Assembly (NCBI RefSeq): GCF_900187965.1
Contig: NZ_FZNL01000014.1
Location: 1 to 64,000 of the forward strand
Direction of reading: 5' to 3'
Source: Flavobacterium sp. ov086
GTDB lineage: Bacteria; Bacteroidota; Bacteroidia; Flavobacteriales; Flavobacteriaceae
DNA: 64,000 nt
In this document: piece after piece, positions 1 through 8,436 of the stretch
Layout: every line of letters starts with the position of its first letter
Numbering within the stretch: position 1 is the first letter of the stretch
Translations under genes and position numbers: made by a program
Notes under the pieces: model-generated
Database searches by the model: none
What the model was told of the DNA's origin: nothing
Seen by the model: only the letters and a program-made list of their open reading frames with translations

Positions 1-297
1 CACAGCATGGTTCTTAACTAGCGAAGTCTAAAGTTCACCTCTGCTTTCCTTTGAATAAAATTAAAGTTTTTTATCTAATCCAAAGTAAAGGCGAACGTCT
101 CCCAACTTCGTAGCGACAATACTAGAACGTTGCATTAATTAAAAAAATATTGGAGCGGGTACGAAGTCGGGAGATTTCGCACAGCATAATTAAATCATAA
201 AATGAAATCAAAGTTCAACCAAAACACCGAAAAACTACCCCAAGTTGTCAATAACAACTAAAAGTAGCGTAATAACAACTATTGGTAGCCGGATTTC
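1..297. other. non-coding leader with one imperfect inverted repeat
   Basis: No credible reading frame is seen in this stretch. It contains an imperfect inverted repeat: bases 91-112 (GCGAACGTCTCCCAACTTCG and two more) match the reverse complement of 160-180 with one gap and one or two mismatches, separated by about 47 bases. The octamer CACAGCAT opens the window and recurs near 180. It may be the right edge of a dispersed element whose left part lies outside the window. Confidence 0.4.
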
Positions 298-330
298 TTT
301 GTAAACAGGCTATGGAGCAATATAACTTTG
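298..330 (+). promoter_or_regulatory. Bacteroidota-type promoter for the pentapeptide-repeat regulator
   Basis: TTTG at 298-301 (-33 box) is followed about 21 bases later by TAACTTTG at 323-330, matching the TAnnTTTG -7 box of Bacteroidota. The predicted start of transcription lies about 20 bases before the ATG at 356. Confidence 0.5.
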
Positions 331-355
331 CAGTATCAATTTAAAAAAAATAATT

Positions 356-1261
356 ATGATGCTAAATTCAAAATCAGTAGGCGATAAAATTTCAGCTGCC
401 AGAAAGAAAAATAATCTTTCACAAGCAGACCTTGCGCAACAAGTGTCTATTAGTTCTCAAGCAGTTGGTAAATGGGAAAGAGGCGAATCAATGCCTGATA
501 TTTCTACATTAAACCGACTTGCACAAATTCTGGGTGTGGACTTAAACTATTTTTCTGAAACATTTAAATCTAATGTTTCTGAAAACCAATTTGAAACGGA
601 CAAAAAGCAATCTGCAGAAATTTCAACAATCAAAAAACTTAAGACTAATTTGGGCTTAAACTGGAACATGTCATCAGGAAACTGGGTCGATGCAGACTTT
701 TCAGGACTAAATAACCTTAAAGACAAATTCAGCACTTCGAATATGAAGAACTGTAAATTTATTGATTCCGATTTGTCGAATTTAATACTTCAATCCAACA
801 ATATTGTAGGTTGCGATTTTTCAAATTCAGATTTAAGAAACAGTAAAATTCGAACTTCTAACTTAGAGAATAATCAGTTTATTGAATGTTTACTCATAGA
901 CACCGAATTCACATCCAGTGAAATTAAAAACTGCAATTTTTCAAAAGCAAATTTTTCAGGAGTTGAATTAAAGACAACAGAACTTAAAAATTGCATTATA
1001 GAAAATGCGGTTTGGAATCTATCGTCATTTAAATTGTCACATATTTCTAATGCAGTTTTTAATGGTACAATAGAAGAATGTTCTTTTGAAAATTGCTCTT
1101 TTACAAAAGTGGCTTTTAAGAATGCAACATTAATAAATACTTTTTTTAAAGGCAAAAGGCTAAAAGGCATTCAGTTTATTGACTGTCAAGCGGATCGAAT
1201 GACCTATGAATTTCTTAAAAACGGGAAAGCTGATTTAACGGGACTAACTTTATTAATATAG
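356..1261 (+). CDS. XRE-family HTH protein with pentapeptide repeats
   Basis: The 301-residue protein has two parts. Residues 8-66 form an XRE/Cro helix-turn-helix (LSQADLAQQV...SQAVGKWERG), a DNA-binding fold. Residues about 110-300 are built from five-residue units with a central F/L followed by small or polar residues (CDFSN, SDLRN, CNFSK, ANFSG), the signature of a right-handed quadrilateral pentapeptide-repeat helix. Such helices can mimic DNA or serve as protein scaffolds. The gene stands alone behind its own promoter. The start is ATG 356, with an in-frame ATG at 359 as the alternative. Target and ligand are unknown; regulation of its own promoter is a reasonable guess for an XRE protein. 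Confidence 0.8.
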   Translation: MMLNSKSVGDKISAARKKNNLSQADLAQQVSISSQAVGKWERGESMPDISTLNRLAQILGVDLNYFSETFKSNVSENQFETDKKQSAEISTIKKLKTNLGLNWNMSSGNWVDADFSGLNNLKDKFSTSNMKNCKFIDSDLSNLILQSNNIVGCDFSNSDLRNSKIRTSNLENNQFIECLLIDTEFTSSEIKNCNFSKANFSGVELKTTELKNCIIENAVWNLSSFKLSHISNAVFNGTIEECSFENCSFTKVAFKNATLINTFFKGKRLKGIQFIDCQADRMTYEFLKNGKADLTGLTLLI

Positions 1262-1301
1262 TGTCTATAAAAGATAGAAGAAATAAAAAAAGCTAGCAGG
1301 A

Positions 1302-1529
1302 GCGCAATGTCATTAAGTTAAACTTTTAGAAAATAAAATTATTGCAAATCAAATCCGTTTTTATCCGCGTTTTTACGAAGTAAATCTGTTTTATCCGCGT
1401 CAAAATTAGACGCTGATTTTACTGATTCGCTAAAGCGAAAACGCTGATAAAAACGGATTTTTCTAATTACTTTTTGATTAAACCGTTAAATAATTTTATA
1501 GTTTTTCCCTTAACTTAATCACATTGCGC
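1302..1529. repeat. long nested palindrome filling the 1262-1646 gap
   Basis: Two nested pairs of arms are visible. The outer arms 1302-1321 and 1510-1529 are reverse complements at 19 of 20 positions. The inner arms 1351-1373 and 1438-1460 match at 22 of 23 (AAATCCGTTTTTATC...). The remaining spacer also pairs loosely. Folded as RNA this would give one long rod of about 230 bases. There is no gene in 1262-1646. The element sits at the 3' end of the preceding gene, like the other palindromes in this window, so it may act as a terminator, or be a MITE-like repeat. Confidence 0.7.
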
Positions 1530-1646
1530 TTGCACTAGCATGCTAATAAATATTTTTATTCTTCGATGAAAAATCAAACTCAATAAACTCAAATAAAAAA
1601 ACTATTTTAGCTTAGTACAAATTCAATTACCACTAAACCCAAAACC

Positions 1647-2096
1647 ATGAAAATTACGATTCCCCTGTCGGCATTATTCCTGTTACTTACTACAAATTTA
1701 TTCAGCCAGACTATTGTCGATTTAAAACTAAAAGGCAAAGAAATTCCTAAAACCTACACTTATAGCGACGGTCACAACTGTATTACACCTCAGGCTTGTA
1801 CGTTCTACAATGATATTGCGACTTACAGCAATATTGTAGGAGTTGTAAAAAGCAAAGAAATTCAGAGTTTCAAAAATAAAAAAGATAGCGGTTCTATTAT
1901 GTATTTTGAATTTGAAAGCAGATTCAAAGGCGATCGTTTCCTTCAAGGATTACTTTGGGGAAAAGCCGGTGAACCAACAGACGAACATCCCGAAGAATAT
2001 CTTGCAAAAGGAAAATTCCTGATCATCTGGAGTTTTCATCCTGATAGCGCAATCAAAGAAAAATCGGAAGCTAAAATAGAGGCGCTTTTGCAATAA
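1647..2096 (+). CDS. secreted protein of unknown function
   Basis: This 149-residue protein starts with a clear Sec signal peptide (LSALFLLLTTNLFSQ, cleavage probably after SQ near residue 21). The mature part has two cysteines close together (CITPQAC, about residues 45-51) and then a beta-rich stretch, so a small disulfide-bonded periplasmic or surface domain is likely. I do not recognise a family. The next gene begins 24 bases downstream on the same strand, so the two may share a transcript. Confidence 0.65.
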   Translation: MKITIPLSALFLLLTTNLFSQTIVDLKLKGKEIPKTYTYSDGHNCITPQACTFYNDIATYSNIVGVVKSKEIQSFKNKKDSGSIMYFEFESRFKGDRFLQGLLWGKAGEPTDEHPEEYLAKGKFLIIWSFHPDSAIKEKSEAKIEALLQ

Positions 2097-2120
2097 GAAT
2101 AAAAGGAATCGTAAAACTAA

Positions 2121-2528
2121 ATGAAAAACATCTACAAAATAAGTTTCCAAATTTACAGAGCAATATTAATCTTAATTTTGCCGCTATTTCTATTTGCTAA
2201 ATTTATGGTAGGTTCAGCAGGACATAATTCGCGAAGTAAAATTAGTGATTATGCTCTAATAGGATTTGTAATTCTTACTGCAGTTTTATTAACCATTTTA
2301 GATAAAAATTATCAATCAAAATCAAAGCTTAGAGATATTTTGCGTTTTACAATTATTGGTTTGGTTTTTATAAGTATCATTTTTCTGTTTTATGGATTAT
2401 ATGATTTTACATTACTATATCTAAACCATAATTTTGGATTTGAAGACAATATTCCTGTTGCTATTCTACTTGTATTAAACACATTAAGCATAACACTTTT
2501 AATTGGATTAGTAAAAAACAAAATATAA
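2121..2528 (+). CDS. four-helix inner-membrane protein, unknown
   Basis: The 135-residue product has four hydrophobic segments: about residues 8-30, 42-62, 75-98 and 112-132, with short polar loops and basic residues at the ends. No catalytic or transport motif is evident. It follows the secreted protein gene by 24 bases and precedes the DinB-like gene by 39, so a three-gene transcript is possible. Function unknown. Confidence 0.6.
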   Translation: MKNIYKISFQIYRAILILILPLFLFAKFMVGSAGHNSRSKISDYALIGFVILTAVLLTILDKNYQSKSKLRDILRFTIIGLVFISIIFLFYGLYDFTLLYLNHNFGFEDNIPVAILLVLNTLSITLLIGLVKNKI

Positions 2529-2567
2529 AACTAACAAGTTTTCTTTAACCAAACAACAATTCTAAAA

Positions 2568-3041
2568 ATGAATAGACAAGGTGCCGTTGGAGCATTACTC
2601 TACATTTACGAGCAGGCAATTTTAGACCTTAAGAATGTCATTAAAGATATTCCAGATGATGCTTTGACCAAAATTATAGACGAAAAAACAACTAACGAAG
2701 ATTGTAAATCCATACAAACAATTCTATCTCACGTTGTAAGTTCCGGTTATAGCTACGCTACGAGTATCCATAACCTAAAAGGACATAATGCTAAAAGACC
2801 AGACAAAGTTTATCATTTATCTATTGAAGAATATTTGAAAGATCTGACGAATGTTTTCATATTTAGCGAAAATGTTTTTAGCGAAATTAAAGACGACGAA
2901 TTAGAACAATATGACGATTCACTTAAAATAAAAACAGGTTGGGGACAATTGTATGATATTGAACAGTTAACAGAGCATGCTATTGTACATATTTTGCGAC
3001 ACAAGCGACAAATAGAAAGAATAAAAAACAGTAAATTGTAG
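2568..3041 (+). CDS. DinB-like four-helix-bundle protein
   Basis: The 157-residue sequence is all-helical in appearance and shows the spacing of the three DinB/YfiT metal-ligand histidines: H55 in TILSHVVSSG, then H137 and H141 in EHAIVHILRHKRQ. DinB-superfamily proteins are small cytosolic metal-binding bundles; several act as thiol transferases (bacillithiol, mycothiol) or hydrolases, but many have no known substrate. The two C-terminal histidines followed by a basic helix are typical of the family. No thiol-pathway gene is nearby, so the substrate cannot be inferred. Confidence 0.65.
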   Translation: MNRQGAVGALLYIYEQAILDLKNVIKDIPDDALTKIIDEKTTNEDCKSIQTILSHVVSSGYSYATSIHNLKGHNAKRPDKVYHLSIEEYLKDLTNVFIFSENVFSEIKDDELEQYDDSLKIKTGWGQLYDIEQLTEHAIVHILRHKRQIERIKNSKL

Positions 3042-3085
3042 CAAAAAAACTGTCAATGATAACGCTAATTAATACGATGTAAAAA

Positions 3086-4021
3086 ATGAATCTAAAAGTA
3101 ATTTTATTTTTTCTGTTATCAACAACATTTACTTATTCTCAGGCAAATGGAATCCCCGTAAGCAATATAAATTGTTCTGATCTAAAATCTAAAGAGTATT
3201 ATTATAATGATCCAAATACATTTAAAAATGGATCAATAAAATTGTTTTCAGATAAAAATGGGAAAAGTTTTGATGCACTAAATAAATTGATTTTAAAAAA
3301 CAGTGAATATATTTTAGAGCTCGATCCTGAAAATACCGATCTAATGTTTCATAAGCCCGATACGGTTTTTGATCATTCTGAAGAAAATAAAAAATTTCAA
3401 AATGCAGTCGATCGCCTTGATCTCTCCAAAATTTTTACTTCAAATTCAAACTCAAAATCTTATCAAAAGCTGCGTGACGAAAGTAATGAATCCGAAAATA
3501 TTACTACACACATTTATTGTTTAGATAAAATACTTGTTTACAATATTGAGCTAACTAATAATGCAGATAAAGGATCGCCTTATAATGAATTTCTGAATAT
3601 CGATTTAAACAAAATGAAATTAGTCGATTTCACTTCATTAATAACAGATAATCAACTTAATGCATTTAATAAAGCTATTTTAAACTACGCCAATAATCAC
3701 AAAAAAGAAATAGTAAATAATTACAAGCAAATATTGTCTAATGGATTTGGTGATTTACTAAACCAATATCAACTTGCTTTTGAACAATCGGATTATGATT
3801 ATGATAAAGTAAAATGTAAAATTGATTCAAAAGACTTTAATTTTTTTAGTCCGGAAGGTGTTACTTTTAAAGTGAGAGTTTTGGATAAAAATTTAAACAT
3901 GAATGAAGAAAAAGATCAAATTGGCGAATATATTTCAGAAATAATAATTCCGTACAAAGAGATTATGAATTATTTAGACACAAAAAACAGTTTATATTCC
4001 AGTATAAATAAGCATCGCTGA
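3086..4021 (+). CDS. secreted protein, possibly DUF3298-like C-terminus
   Basis: A 311-residue protein with an N-terminal signal peptide (LFFLLSTTFTYSQA, cleavage near residue 20). The C-terminal part ends in an ISEIIIPYKEIMNYLD segment, and an earlier stretch reads FLNIDLNKMKLVDFTSLI. This pairing of a beta strand preceding a PY-x-E-x-x-x-Y-L motif recalls periplasmic DUF3298/RsiV-like domains, but the match is judged by eye only. It is a single gene about 45 bases downstream of the DinB-like gene. No catalytic motif is evident. Confidence 0.5.
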   Translation: MNLKVILFFLLSTTFTYSQANGIPVSNINCSDLKSKEYYYNDPNTFKNGSIKLFSDKNGKSFDALNKLILKNSEYILELDPENTDLMFHKPDTVFDHSEENKKFQNAVDRLDLSKIFTSNSNSKSYQKLRDESNESENITTHIYCLDKILVYNIELTNNADKGSPYNEFLNIDLNKMKLVDFTSLITDNQLNAFNKAILNYANNHKKEIVNNYKQILSNGFGDLLNQYQLAFEQSDYDYDKVKCKIDSKDFNFFSPEGVTFKVRVLDKNLNMNEEKDQIGEYISEIIIPYKEIMNYLDTKNSLYSSINKHR

Positions 4022-4061
4022 TAAACCCAACCTGTAAACTCACAAAAACAAATATCCTAAA

Positions 4062-4574
4062 ATGGACGGCATAACATACATTGAGAATTTTATTGATAAC
4101 CCAAACGAGCTGTTTGATCTTTTAACATCAACCGTAAAATGGGATGAACGCATGACTGCGCGCAAAACTGCAAGCTTTGGTAAAGCTTATAATTATTCTC
4201 AAATAGATTATCCATTTCAGGAATTTCTGCCAGAACTCGATTCCATAATTAACCAATTAAAACCTGTAATTGGCTTTGAACCGAATAATTGCTTAATCAA
4301 TTACTATTTAGACGGAAAATCTAAAATGGGTTATCACTCTGATCAAACGGATATTTTAGAAACCGATACAGGAATTGCAATTGTTTCAATTGGAGAAACA
4401 AGAACTTTGAAATTTAGAAATATCGAAAACACAGACCAGTATTTAACGTATGAATTGACGACAGGCAGTTTGGTTTACATGACACAAGAAGTGCAAGCAA
4501 TCTGGCAACATTCAATTCCAAAATCTGATACAGAAAATGGCCGAATTAGTTTGACTTTTAGACAAATGTGTTAA
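4062..4574 (+). CDS. AlkB-like 2-oxoglutarate/Fe(II) dioxygenase
   Basis: The 170-residue protein shows the AlkB-type double-stranded beta-helix ligand set. H92 and D94 in MGYHSDQTD and H150 in WQHSIPK bind iron. R161 and R167 in RISLTFRQM bind 2-oxoglutarate, the C-terminal R-x5-R being diagnostic of AlkB. These enzymes oxidatively remove alkyl groups from N1-methyladenine and N3-methylcytosine in DNA or RNA, or modify tRNA or protein. The length is close to short bacterial AlkB paralogues. It is not next to ada or other repair genes, so the substrate is open. Confidence 0.8.
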   Translation: MDGITYIENFIDNPNELFDLLTSTVKWDERMTARKTASFGKAYNYSQIDYPFQEFLPELDSIINQLKPVIGFEPNNCLINYYLDGKSKMGYHSDQTDILETDTGIAIVSIGETRTLKFRNIENTDQYLTYELTTGSLVYMTQEVQAIWQHSIPKSDTENGRISLTFRQMC

Positions 4575-4628
4575 TAAAAATACTAAAAGCAATTTCGTCT
4601 CAAACTATACTATCCAAAAAATAAATAC

Positions 4629-4656
4629 CCAAACCAGTTTGATACAATCTGGTTTG
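4629..4656. terminator. weak hairpin after the AlkB-like gene
   Basis: AAACCAG and CTGGTTT form a seven-pair stem with an eleven-base loop at about 4632-4656. The following tract is not a clean run of T, so termination is uncertain. Confidence 0.3.
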
Positions 4657-4750
4657 AATAGCATATTCGATAACTTATAAAATGCTAAAAGTTCTTATAT
4701 TTATCATTTGAATCTATCCGTTTTCCAACATTTTAAAAGCTTTAGAATAC

Positions 4751-5851
4751 ATGCCAGAAATTACAACATTTGAAACATTAGACAATGAAATAAAGAAATT
4801 TGGCGGTAAACCCATTGTTTTAGAAGCTTTATGGGATGGAGATACAACCGGATGGTTTTTATGCTTATTTGTTTATACAAAAAGTGATTCGTTTTTTAAT
4901 AAAAGTACTAACCGCTTTTCTTTGGGACATATTAGTTTGGGTGGAGATATCAGACTTTTCAAAAATGAACCTTTTACAGAAATTAGCCTAGCGAAAGAAT
5001 TAGGAATATTAGCAGAAAAAAAATACAACTTAGAATTTTATTTCCCTTCACAAAACGAGCCTGATGATGATTGCCCTAAATGGTCAGACAGGCACTTGGC
5101 TATCAATTGTTCAAGCTGCAATAAACTAATAATTCCAACAACCAGCCCTCATCTGCCAAAAGATATTTGCTATAATTGTTATCTCGAAAAAGAACGAAAT
5201 CAAGAACTAATCAATAATAAATTGGTTCAGGATGGTGTTGTCTTATATTTATCAAACGATGAGAAATCAGAGAAAATAGGATTTTATGGTTCTTACGACT
5301 ATTTGATCCTTTCTAAATTCAATATTCCGAGTATATCAGATTTAGACAAAATCGAATCTATAAAAGTTTTTACTATTCCAATTGAAGAACTTCAAATACT
5401 GAAAAACGATATAGAAAAAGAATTAAATCTAAAATTACAAGATTATACTAAACCCGAAATTAATAAAGACCATTGGCGTTTTTCGCATTCAACTTTTGAA
5501 ATTGAGTATCAAGGAATAAATTACACCTTAGAAACGCAGAGAAATCAAGATCATAGTTATATTTTAGAATGTATTAGAACTCTGGAATACTTAACAAGAG
5601 CAATTGTTGAAAAAATGAACTTGCAGATTTGCTTTGTTCGAGGACTCAAATATCAGGATGATTCGGCGTTGAGATATTTACACTATTTAAAGAATGATTT
5701 TTCAAATATTGATGAATTATTAGAACATTATAAAATACTTTTGTCAAAACAAGATATTCTACAAACAATTGAAAATTTAAGCAATTATGGTTGTTTAATT
5801 TTCGATGGTTTCAATATAAAAAGTACCGAACTTGGAAAAAACATTGTTTAA
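4751..5851 (+). CDS. unknown cytoplasmic protein with a CxxC-CxxC zinc knuckle
   Basis: The 366-residue product has no signal peptide. In the middle it carries two CxxC pairs, C120/C123 and C140/C143, separated by 16 residues, as in a structural zinc ribbon. The N-terminal 100 residues are hydrophobic-aromatic and the C-terminal half is helical and charged. I do not recognise a family. It stands alone, with 176 bases upstream and 58 downstream. Confidence 0.55.
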   Translation: MPEITTFETLDNEIKKFGGKPIVLEALWDGDTTGWFLCLFVYTKSDSFFNKSTNRFSLGHISLGGDIRLFKNEPFTEISLAKELGILAEKKYNLEFYFPSQNEPDDDCPKWSDRHLAINCSSCNKLIIPTTSPHLPKDICYNCYLEKERNQELINNKLVQDGVVLYLSNDEKSEKIGFYGSYDYLILSKFNIPSISDLDKIESIKVFTIPIEELQILKNDIEKELNLKLQDYTKPEINKDHWRFSHSTFEIEYQGINYTLETQRNQDHSYILECIRTLEYLTRAIVEKMNLQICFVRGLKYQDDSALRYLHYLKNDFSNIDELLEHYKILLSKQDILQTIENLSNYGCLIFDGFNIKSTELGKNIV

Positions 5852-5909
5852 AACAATAATAAAAACATCTTTAAAACCCCATTTTAAACTTCACTAAAAA
5901 AATATCAAA

Positions 5910-6269
5910 ATGAAACCACAAATTCGAATTCTGCTCTATTCAATACTATTCTTTTTATATCTTTCTTCGACTTCTCTTTTACTCTCGTTGGGAGAAATAT
6001 TAAAAACGGACCCATATATAACTTTAGGTTTTGGTTTCGCAATCTTAAATCTCATTTATGCCTTCTTCGCACTAAAGTGGACGTTATTACTAAATATAAT
6101 CTGTTCTGTTGTAATTGCGGCACTGGCATTGTTTTTAGCGGTCAATTTTGCAAATTTACACCTGCTTTCAAAGTATGATCCTTATTTGGTTAAGACAGCG
6201 ATATTTACAAATGCACTTCTTTCGATTATCTTTTGGGAAATTGTTTATCAAGTGAAAAGCAGAAAATAA
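5910..6269 (+). CDS. small membrane protein, paralogue of the product at 7554
   Basis: This 119-residue protein has four hydrophobic segments and shares a long pattern with the 123-residue product at 7554-7925. Common elements are ITLGFGF/ITLGCGF, LKWT followed by a hydrophobic stretch, LHLLSKYDPY/LHLFSNYDPY, and a C-terminal IFWEI-x-YQ. The conserved aromatic/acidic motif H-L-x-S-x-YDPY lies between helices and may be the functional site. Function unknown. The two copies are separated by two unrelated small genes, so they probably arose by local duplication. Confidence 0.6.
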   Translation: MKPQIRILLYSILFFLYLSSTSLLLSLGEILKTDPYITLGFGFAILNLIYAFFALKWTLLLNIICSVVIAALALFLAVNFANLHLLSKYDPYLVKTAIFTNALLSIIFWEIVYQVKSRK

Positions 6270-6365
6270 TGAAAATAAATTGGAGAATATAATGATGTGG
6301 AAATCCCCGTAAAACATTGAATTAATTGAGAATAACTATTTATGTCAATTATTAAAAAGAACAAA

Positions 6366-6803
6366 ATGCGGACAACATTTATAGCGTTTTTAGTATTTAG
6401 TTTATTTTCTCTTTCATTGTCTAGCATGAATAAATCGAAATCAATAAAAGACACTATTCAAAATGGAAGAAAATGTTCCGTTGAAAAACTAATAGTAAAA
6501 ACAGAAAGATTTGAGAAGGATCGAAAGTTTCTATTTTGGAAGTTACCTCACAAAAAGATCACTCTCATTGATAGAATAATCAATACTGATGGAAAAGTAA
6601 TTTTAAAGAAATCTTCAATACTAATTTGTTCATCCGATGCTTGTGATTACAGAAGATTTTGCAGAATAAAAATTGTTGGAAATGAAATATGGATTTTTCA
6701 ATACAACAAAGACCCCGAAAAAGGAGTAATAAAACGATATGACTTTTGCAAAAAATATCTAAGTACAAAAATTTGGGACAAAGAATCCTTAATTGATGAT
6801 TAA
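6366..6803 (+). CDS. secreted protein of unknown function
   Basis: The best start is ATG 6366 (MRTTFIAFLVFSLFSLSLSS), which gives a clean signal peptide; an upstream in-frame ATG at 6342 would add eight mostly charged residues. The mature protein of about 125 residues is basic and beta-rich, with cysteines in SSDACDYRRFC and one further pair, suggesting disulfides. No family recognised. Confidence 0.5.
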   Translation: MRTTFIAFLVFSLFSLSLSSMNKSKSIKDTIQNGRKCSVEKLIVKTERFEKDRKFLFWKLPHKKITLIDRIINTDGKVILKKSSILICSSDACDYRRFCRIKIVGNEIWIFQYNKDPEKGVIKRYDFCKKYLSTKIWDKESLIDD

Positions 6804-6850
6804 ACAAGCTACCTTCCCTCCAACTTCATTTATTTTTTATAATCGACAAA

Positions 6851-7483
6851 ATGAAAGATCCAGAAAAAATAAATTCTGTCAGAACAAAACTAAAAGTTGG
6901 TTTAAGCACCGCAAAATTTCTAATTGATAGATTTGATGATGTTGATTTGGCTATAGAATTTTGGAAAAAACAAATTGAAGAGGAACAAAAAAATCATTTA
7001 AATCAAAAATATGAAAATCTGGAAAAATTCTATTATTTCGAAAACGAATATTGCTTTCCAATTTTAAATGATTCGGATAAAACAGAAATAAAAGCATTAA
7101 CCACTTATTACTGCTCGGAACTTTGGAATAAATATATTTCTGAAAGTAAAAAACACCTGATGCTCATAAATTATCCTGACGAGTGGAAAATAAAAAATGA
7201 GATTGGCAATCAATATAATTGGCAAAAAGATTGGAATGAGAATAATATTGAAGCTTTCAACAAAAATGTAAAACCTTTAATTAATTGGCAAGAAGATGAC
7301 CTTGTTTTATTTTTTTGGAACAAACATACTGGAATAGAATCTAAATGGAGCGTAATTTGTAAATATTGGATTTCATTTCTGTATGATGATGAATCAAACG
7401 TTATTATAAATCCAAAAAGTACAAAAGTAATACTACTAACTACAAATGGAAATTTATCTATAGCCGAAAGAGATAAGAAGTAA
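6851..7483 (+). CDS. DUF2947-like protein with an N-terminal UBA/TS-N-like helical domain
   Basis: The 210-residue product appears to have two domains. Residues about 7-42 (VGLSTAKFLIDRF..DVDLAIEFW) look like a three-helix UBA/TS-N unit, as at the N-terminus of elongation factor Ts. Residues about 62-207 have the W-rich pattern I associate with DUF2947: SELWNKYI, YNWQKDW, LVLFFWNKHTGIESKW, YWISFLYDDES and a terminal NG-x8-R. The assignment is by eye. The fusion suggests a protein-binding module attached to a globular domain of unknown role. Confidence 0.55.
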   Translation: MKDPEKINSVRTKLKVGLSTAKFLIDRFDDVDLAIEFWKKQIEEEQKNHLNQKYENLEKFYYFENEYCFPILNDSDKTEIKALTTYYCSELWNKYISESKKHLMLINYPDEWKIKNEIGNQYNWQKDWNENNIEAFNKNVKPLINWQEDDLVLFFWNKHTGIESKWSVICKYWISFLYDDESNVIINPKSTKVILLTTNGNLSIAERDKK

Positions 7484-7553
7484 TAATCTCTTCTACTAAA
7501 GTTTTGCAATCTCTAATAATAAACCTAAATCTACAAGTAAATTTAAACCTGAA

Positions 7554-7925
7554 ATGAAATTACAAAACCGCATTTTTATTTATATCATACTTCTGGTTGT
7601 CTATTATTTTTCAACTATACTTTTAATGACTATCGATGGAGCATTAAATACTAATAATCTACTCATTACTTTAGGTTGTGGATTTACTTTAATAAACATT
7701 GCATATTCTTTTTTAATTCTAAAATGGACAGCCGTTTTCAATATACTTTACGCTGTTATTATTGCCTGTATAAGTTTAGTTTTATCACTAAAATTTGGAG
7801 ATTTACATTTGTTCTCCAACTACGATCCTTACGATATAGAAACGTCAGTAATAGCCAATGCCGTTTTTTCGGTTATATTTTGGGAGATCGCTTATCAAAC
7901 AAAAAAAATCTACATAATTCCATAA
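7554..7925 (+). CDS. small membrane protein, paralogue of the product at 5910
   Basis: A 123-residue protein with four hydrophobic segments that aligns along its whole length with the 5910-6269 product, including the HLFSNYDPY and IFWEIAYQ motifs. The DNA of the two copies has diverged much more than the motifs, so the duplication is not recent and both copies have been kept. The next gene begins 10 bases after the stop, so this gene and the DUF2314 lipoprotein gene are probably co-transcribed. Confidence 0.6.
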   Translation: MKLQNRIFIYIILLVVYYFSTILLMTIDGALNTNNLLITLGCGFTLINIAYSFLILKWTAVFNILYAVIIACISLVLSLKFGDLHLFSNYDPYDIETSVIANAVFSVIFWEIAYQTKKIYIIP

Positions 7926-7935
7926 AAACGATCAA

Positions 7936-8424
7936 ATGAAAATAAAAGCCCTGGTTATCCTAATTATATTTTGTTGTGTGAGCTGCAAAAATTCAGATAA
8001 AGTTGAAAGAGAAAATCAACCCACAATTTATAATGTAGAAAGCGATGATAAAGAAATGTCTGAAGCAATTAAAAAAGCCAATCAAACATTAACTGATTTT
8101 AATTCAGCATTACAAAATCCAAAAATTGAAGTTAAATCATTGAAAGTTAAATTTGAAACTGCCAATGGAAACGAACATATTTGGCTAAGCAATATTGAAT
8201 ATAAAGATGGAAAATATTGGGGAATTTTAGACAATGAACCTGAGTATATTACCGAGTACAAAATAGGAGACAAAATAGAGATAGATAATTCAAAAATTAG
8301 TGATTGGATGTATCTTGAAAACGGAAAATTATTTGGCGGTTACACCATAAAATTGTTACGAAGCAGAATGACTGAAAACGAAAGAAATCAATTTGATGCT
8401 GAAAGCGGAATGCAAATCGATTAG
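7936..8424 (+). CDS. DUF2314 (YegJ-like) lipoprotein
   Basis: The 162-residue precursor has a lipoprotein signal ending in CCVSC, with the acylated cysteine at residue 17. Residues about 38-158 carry the DUF2314 pattern: EHIWLSNIEYKDGKYWGIL, then EPEYITEYKIGDKIEI, then ISDWMYLENGKLFGGYT. This domain occurs in cytosolic and lipid-anchored proteins of no established function. It lies 10 bases after the small membrane-protein gene and 12 before the SLOG-like gene, suggesting a three-gene transcript. Confidence 0.75.
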   Translation: MKIKALVILIIFCCVSCKNSDKVERENQPTIYNVESDDKEMSEAIKKANQTLTDFNSALQNPKIEVKSLKVKFETANGNEHIWLSNIEYKDGKYWGILDNEPEYITEYKIGDKIEIDNSKISDWMYLENGKLFGGYTIKLLRSRMTENERNQFDAESGMQID

Positions 8425-8436
8425 AAAAATAATAAA

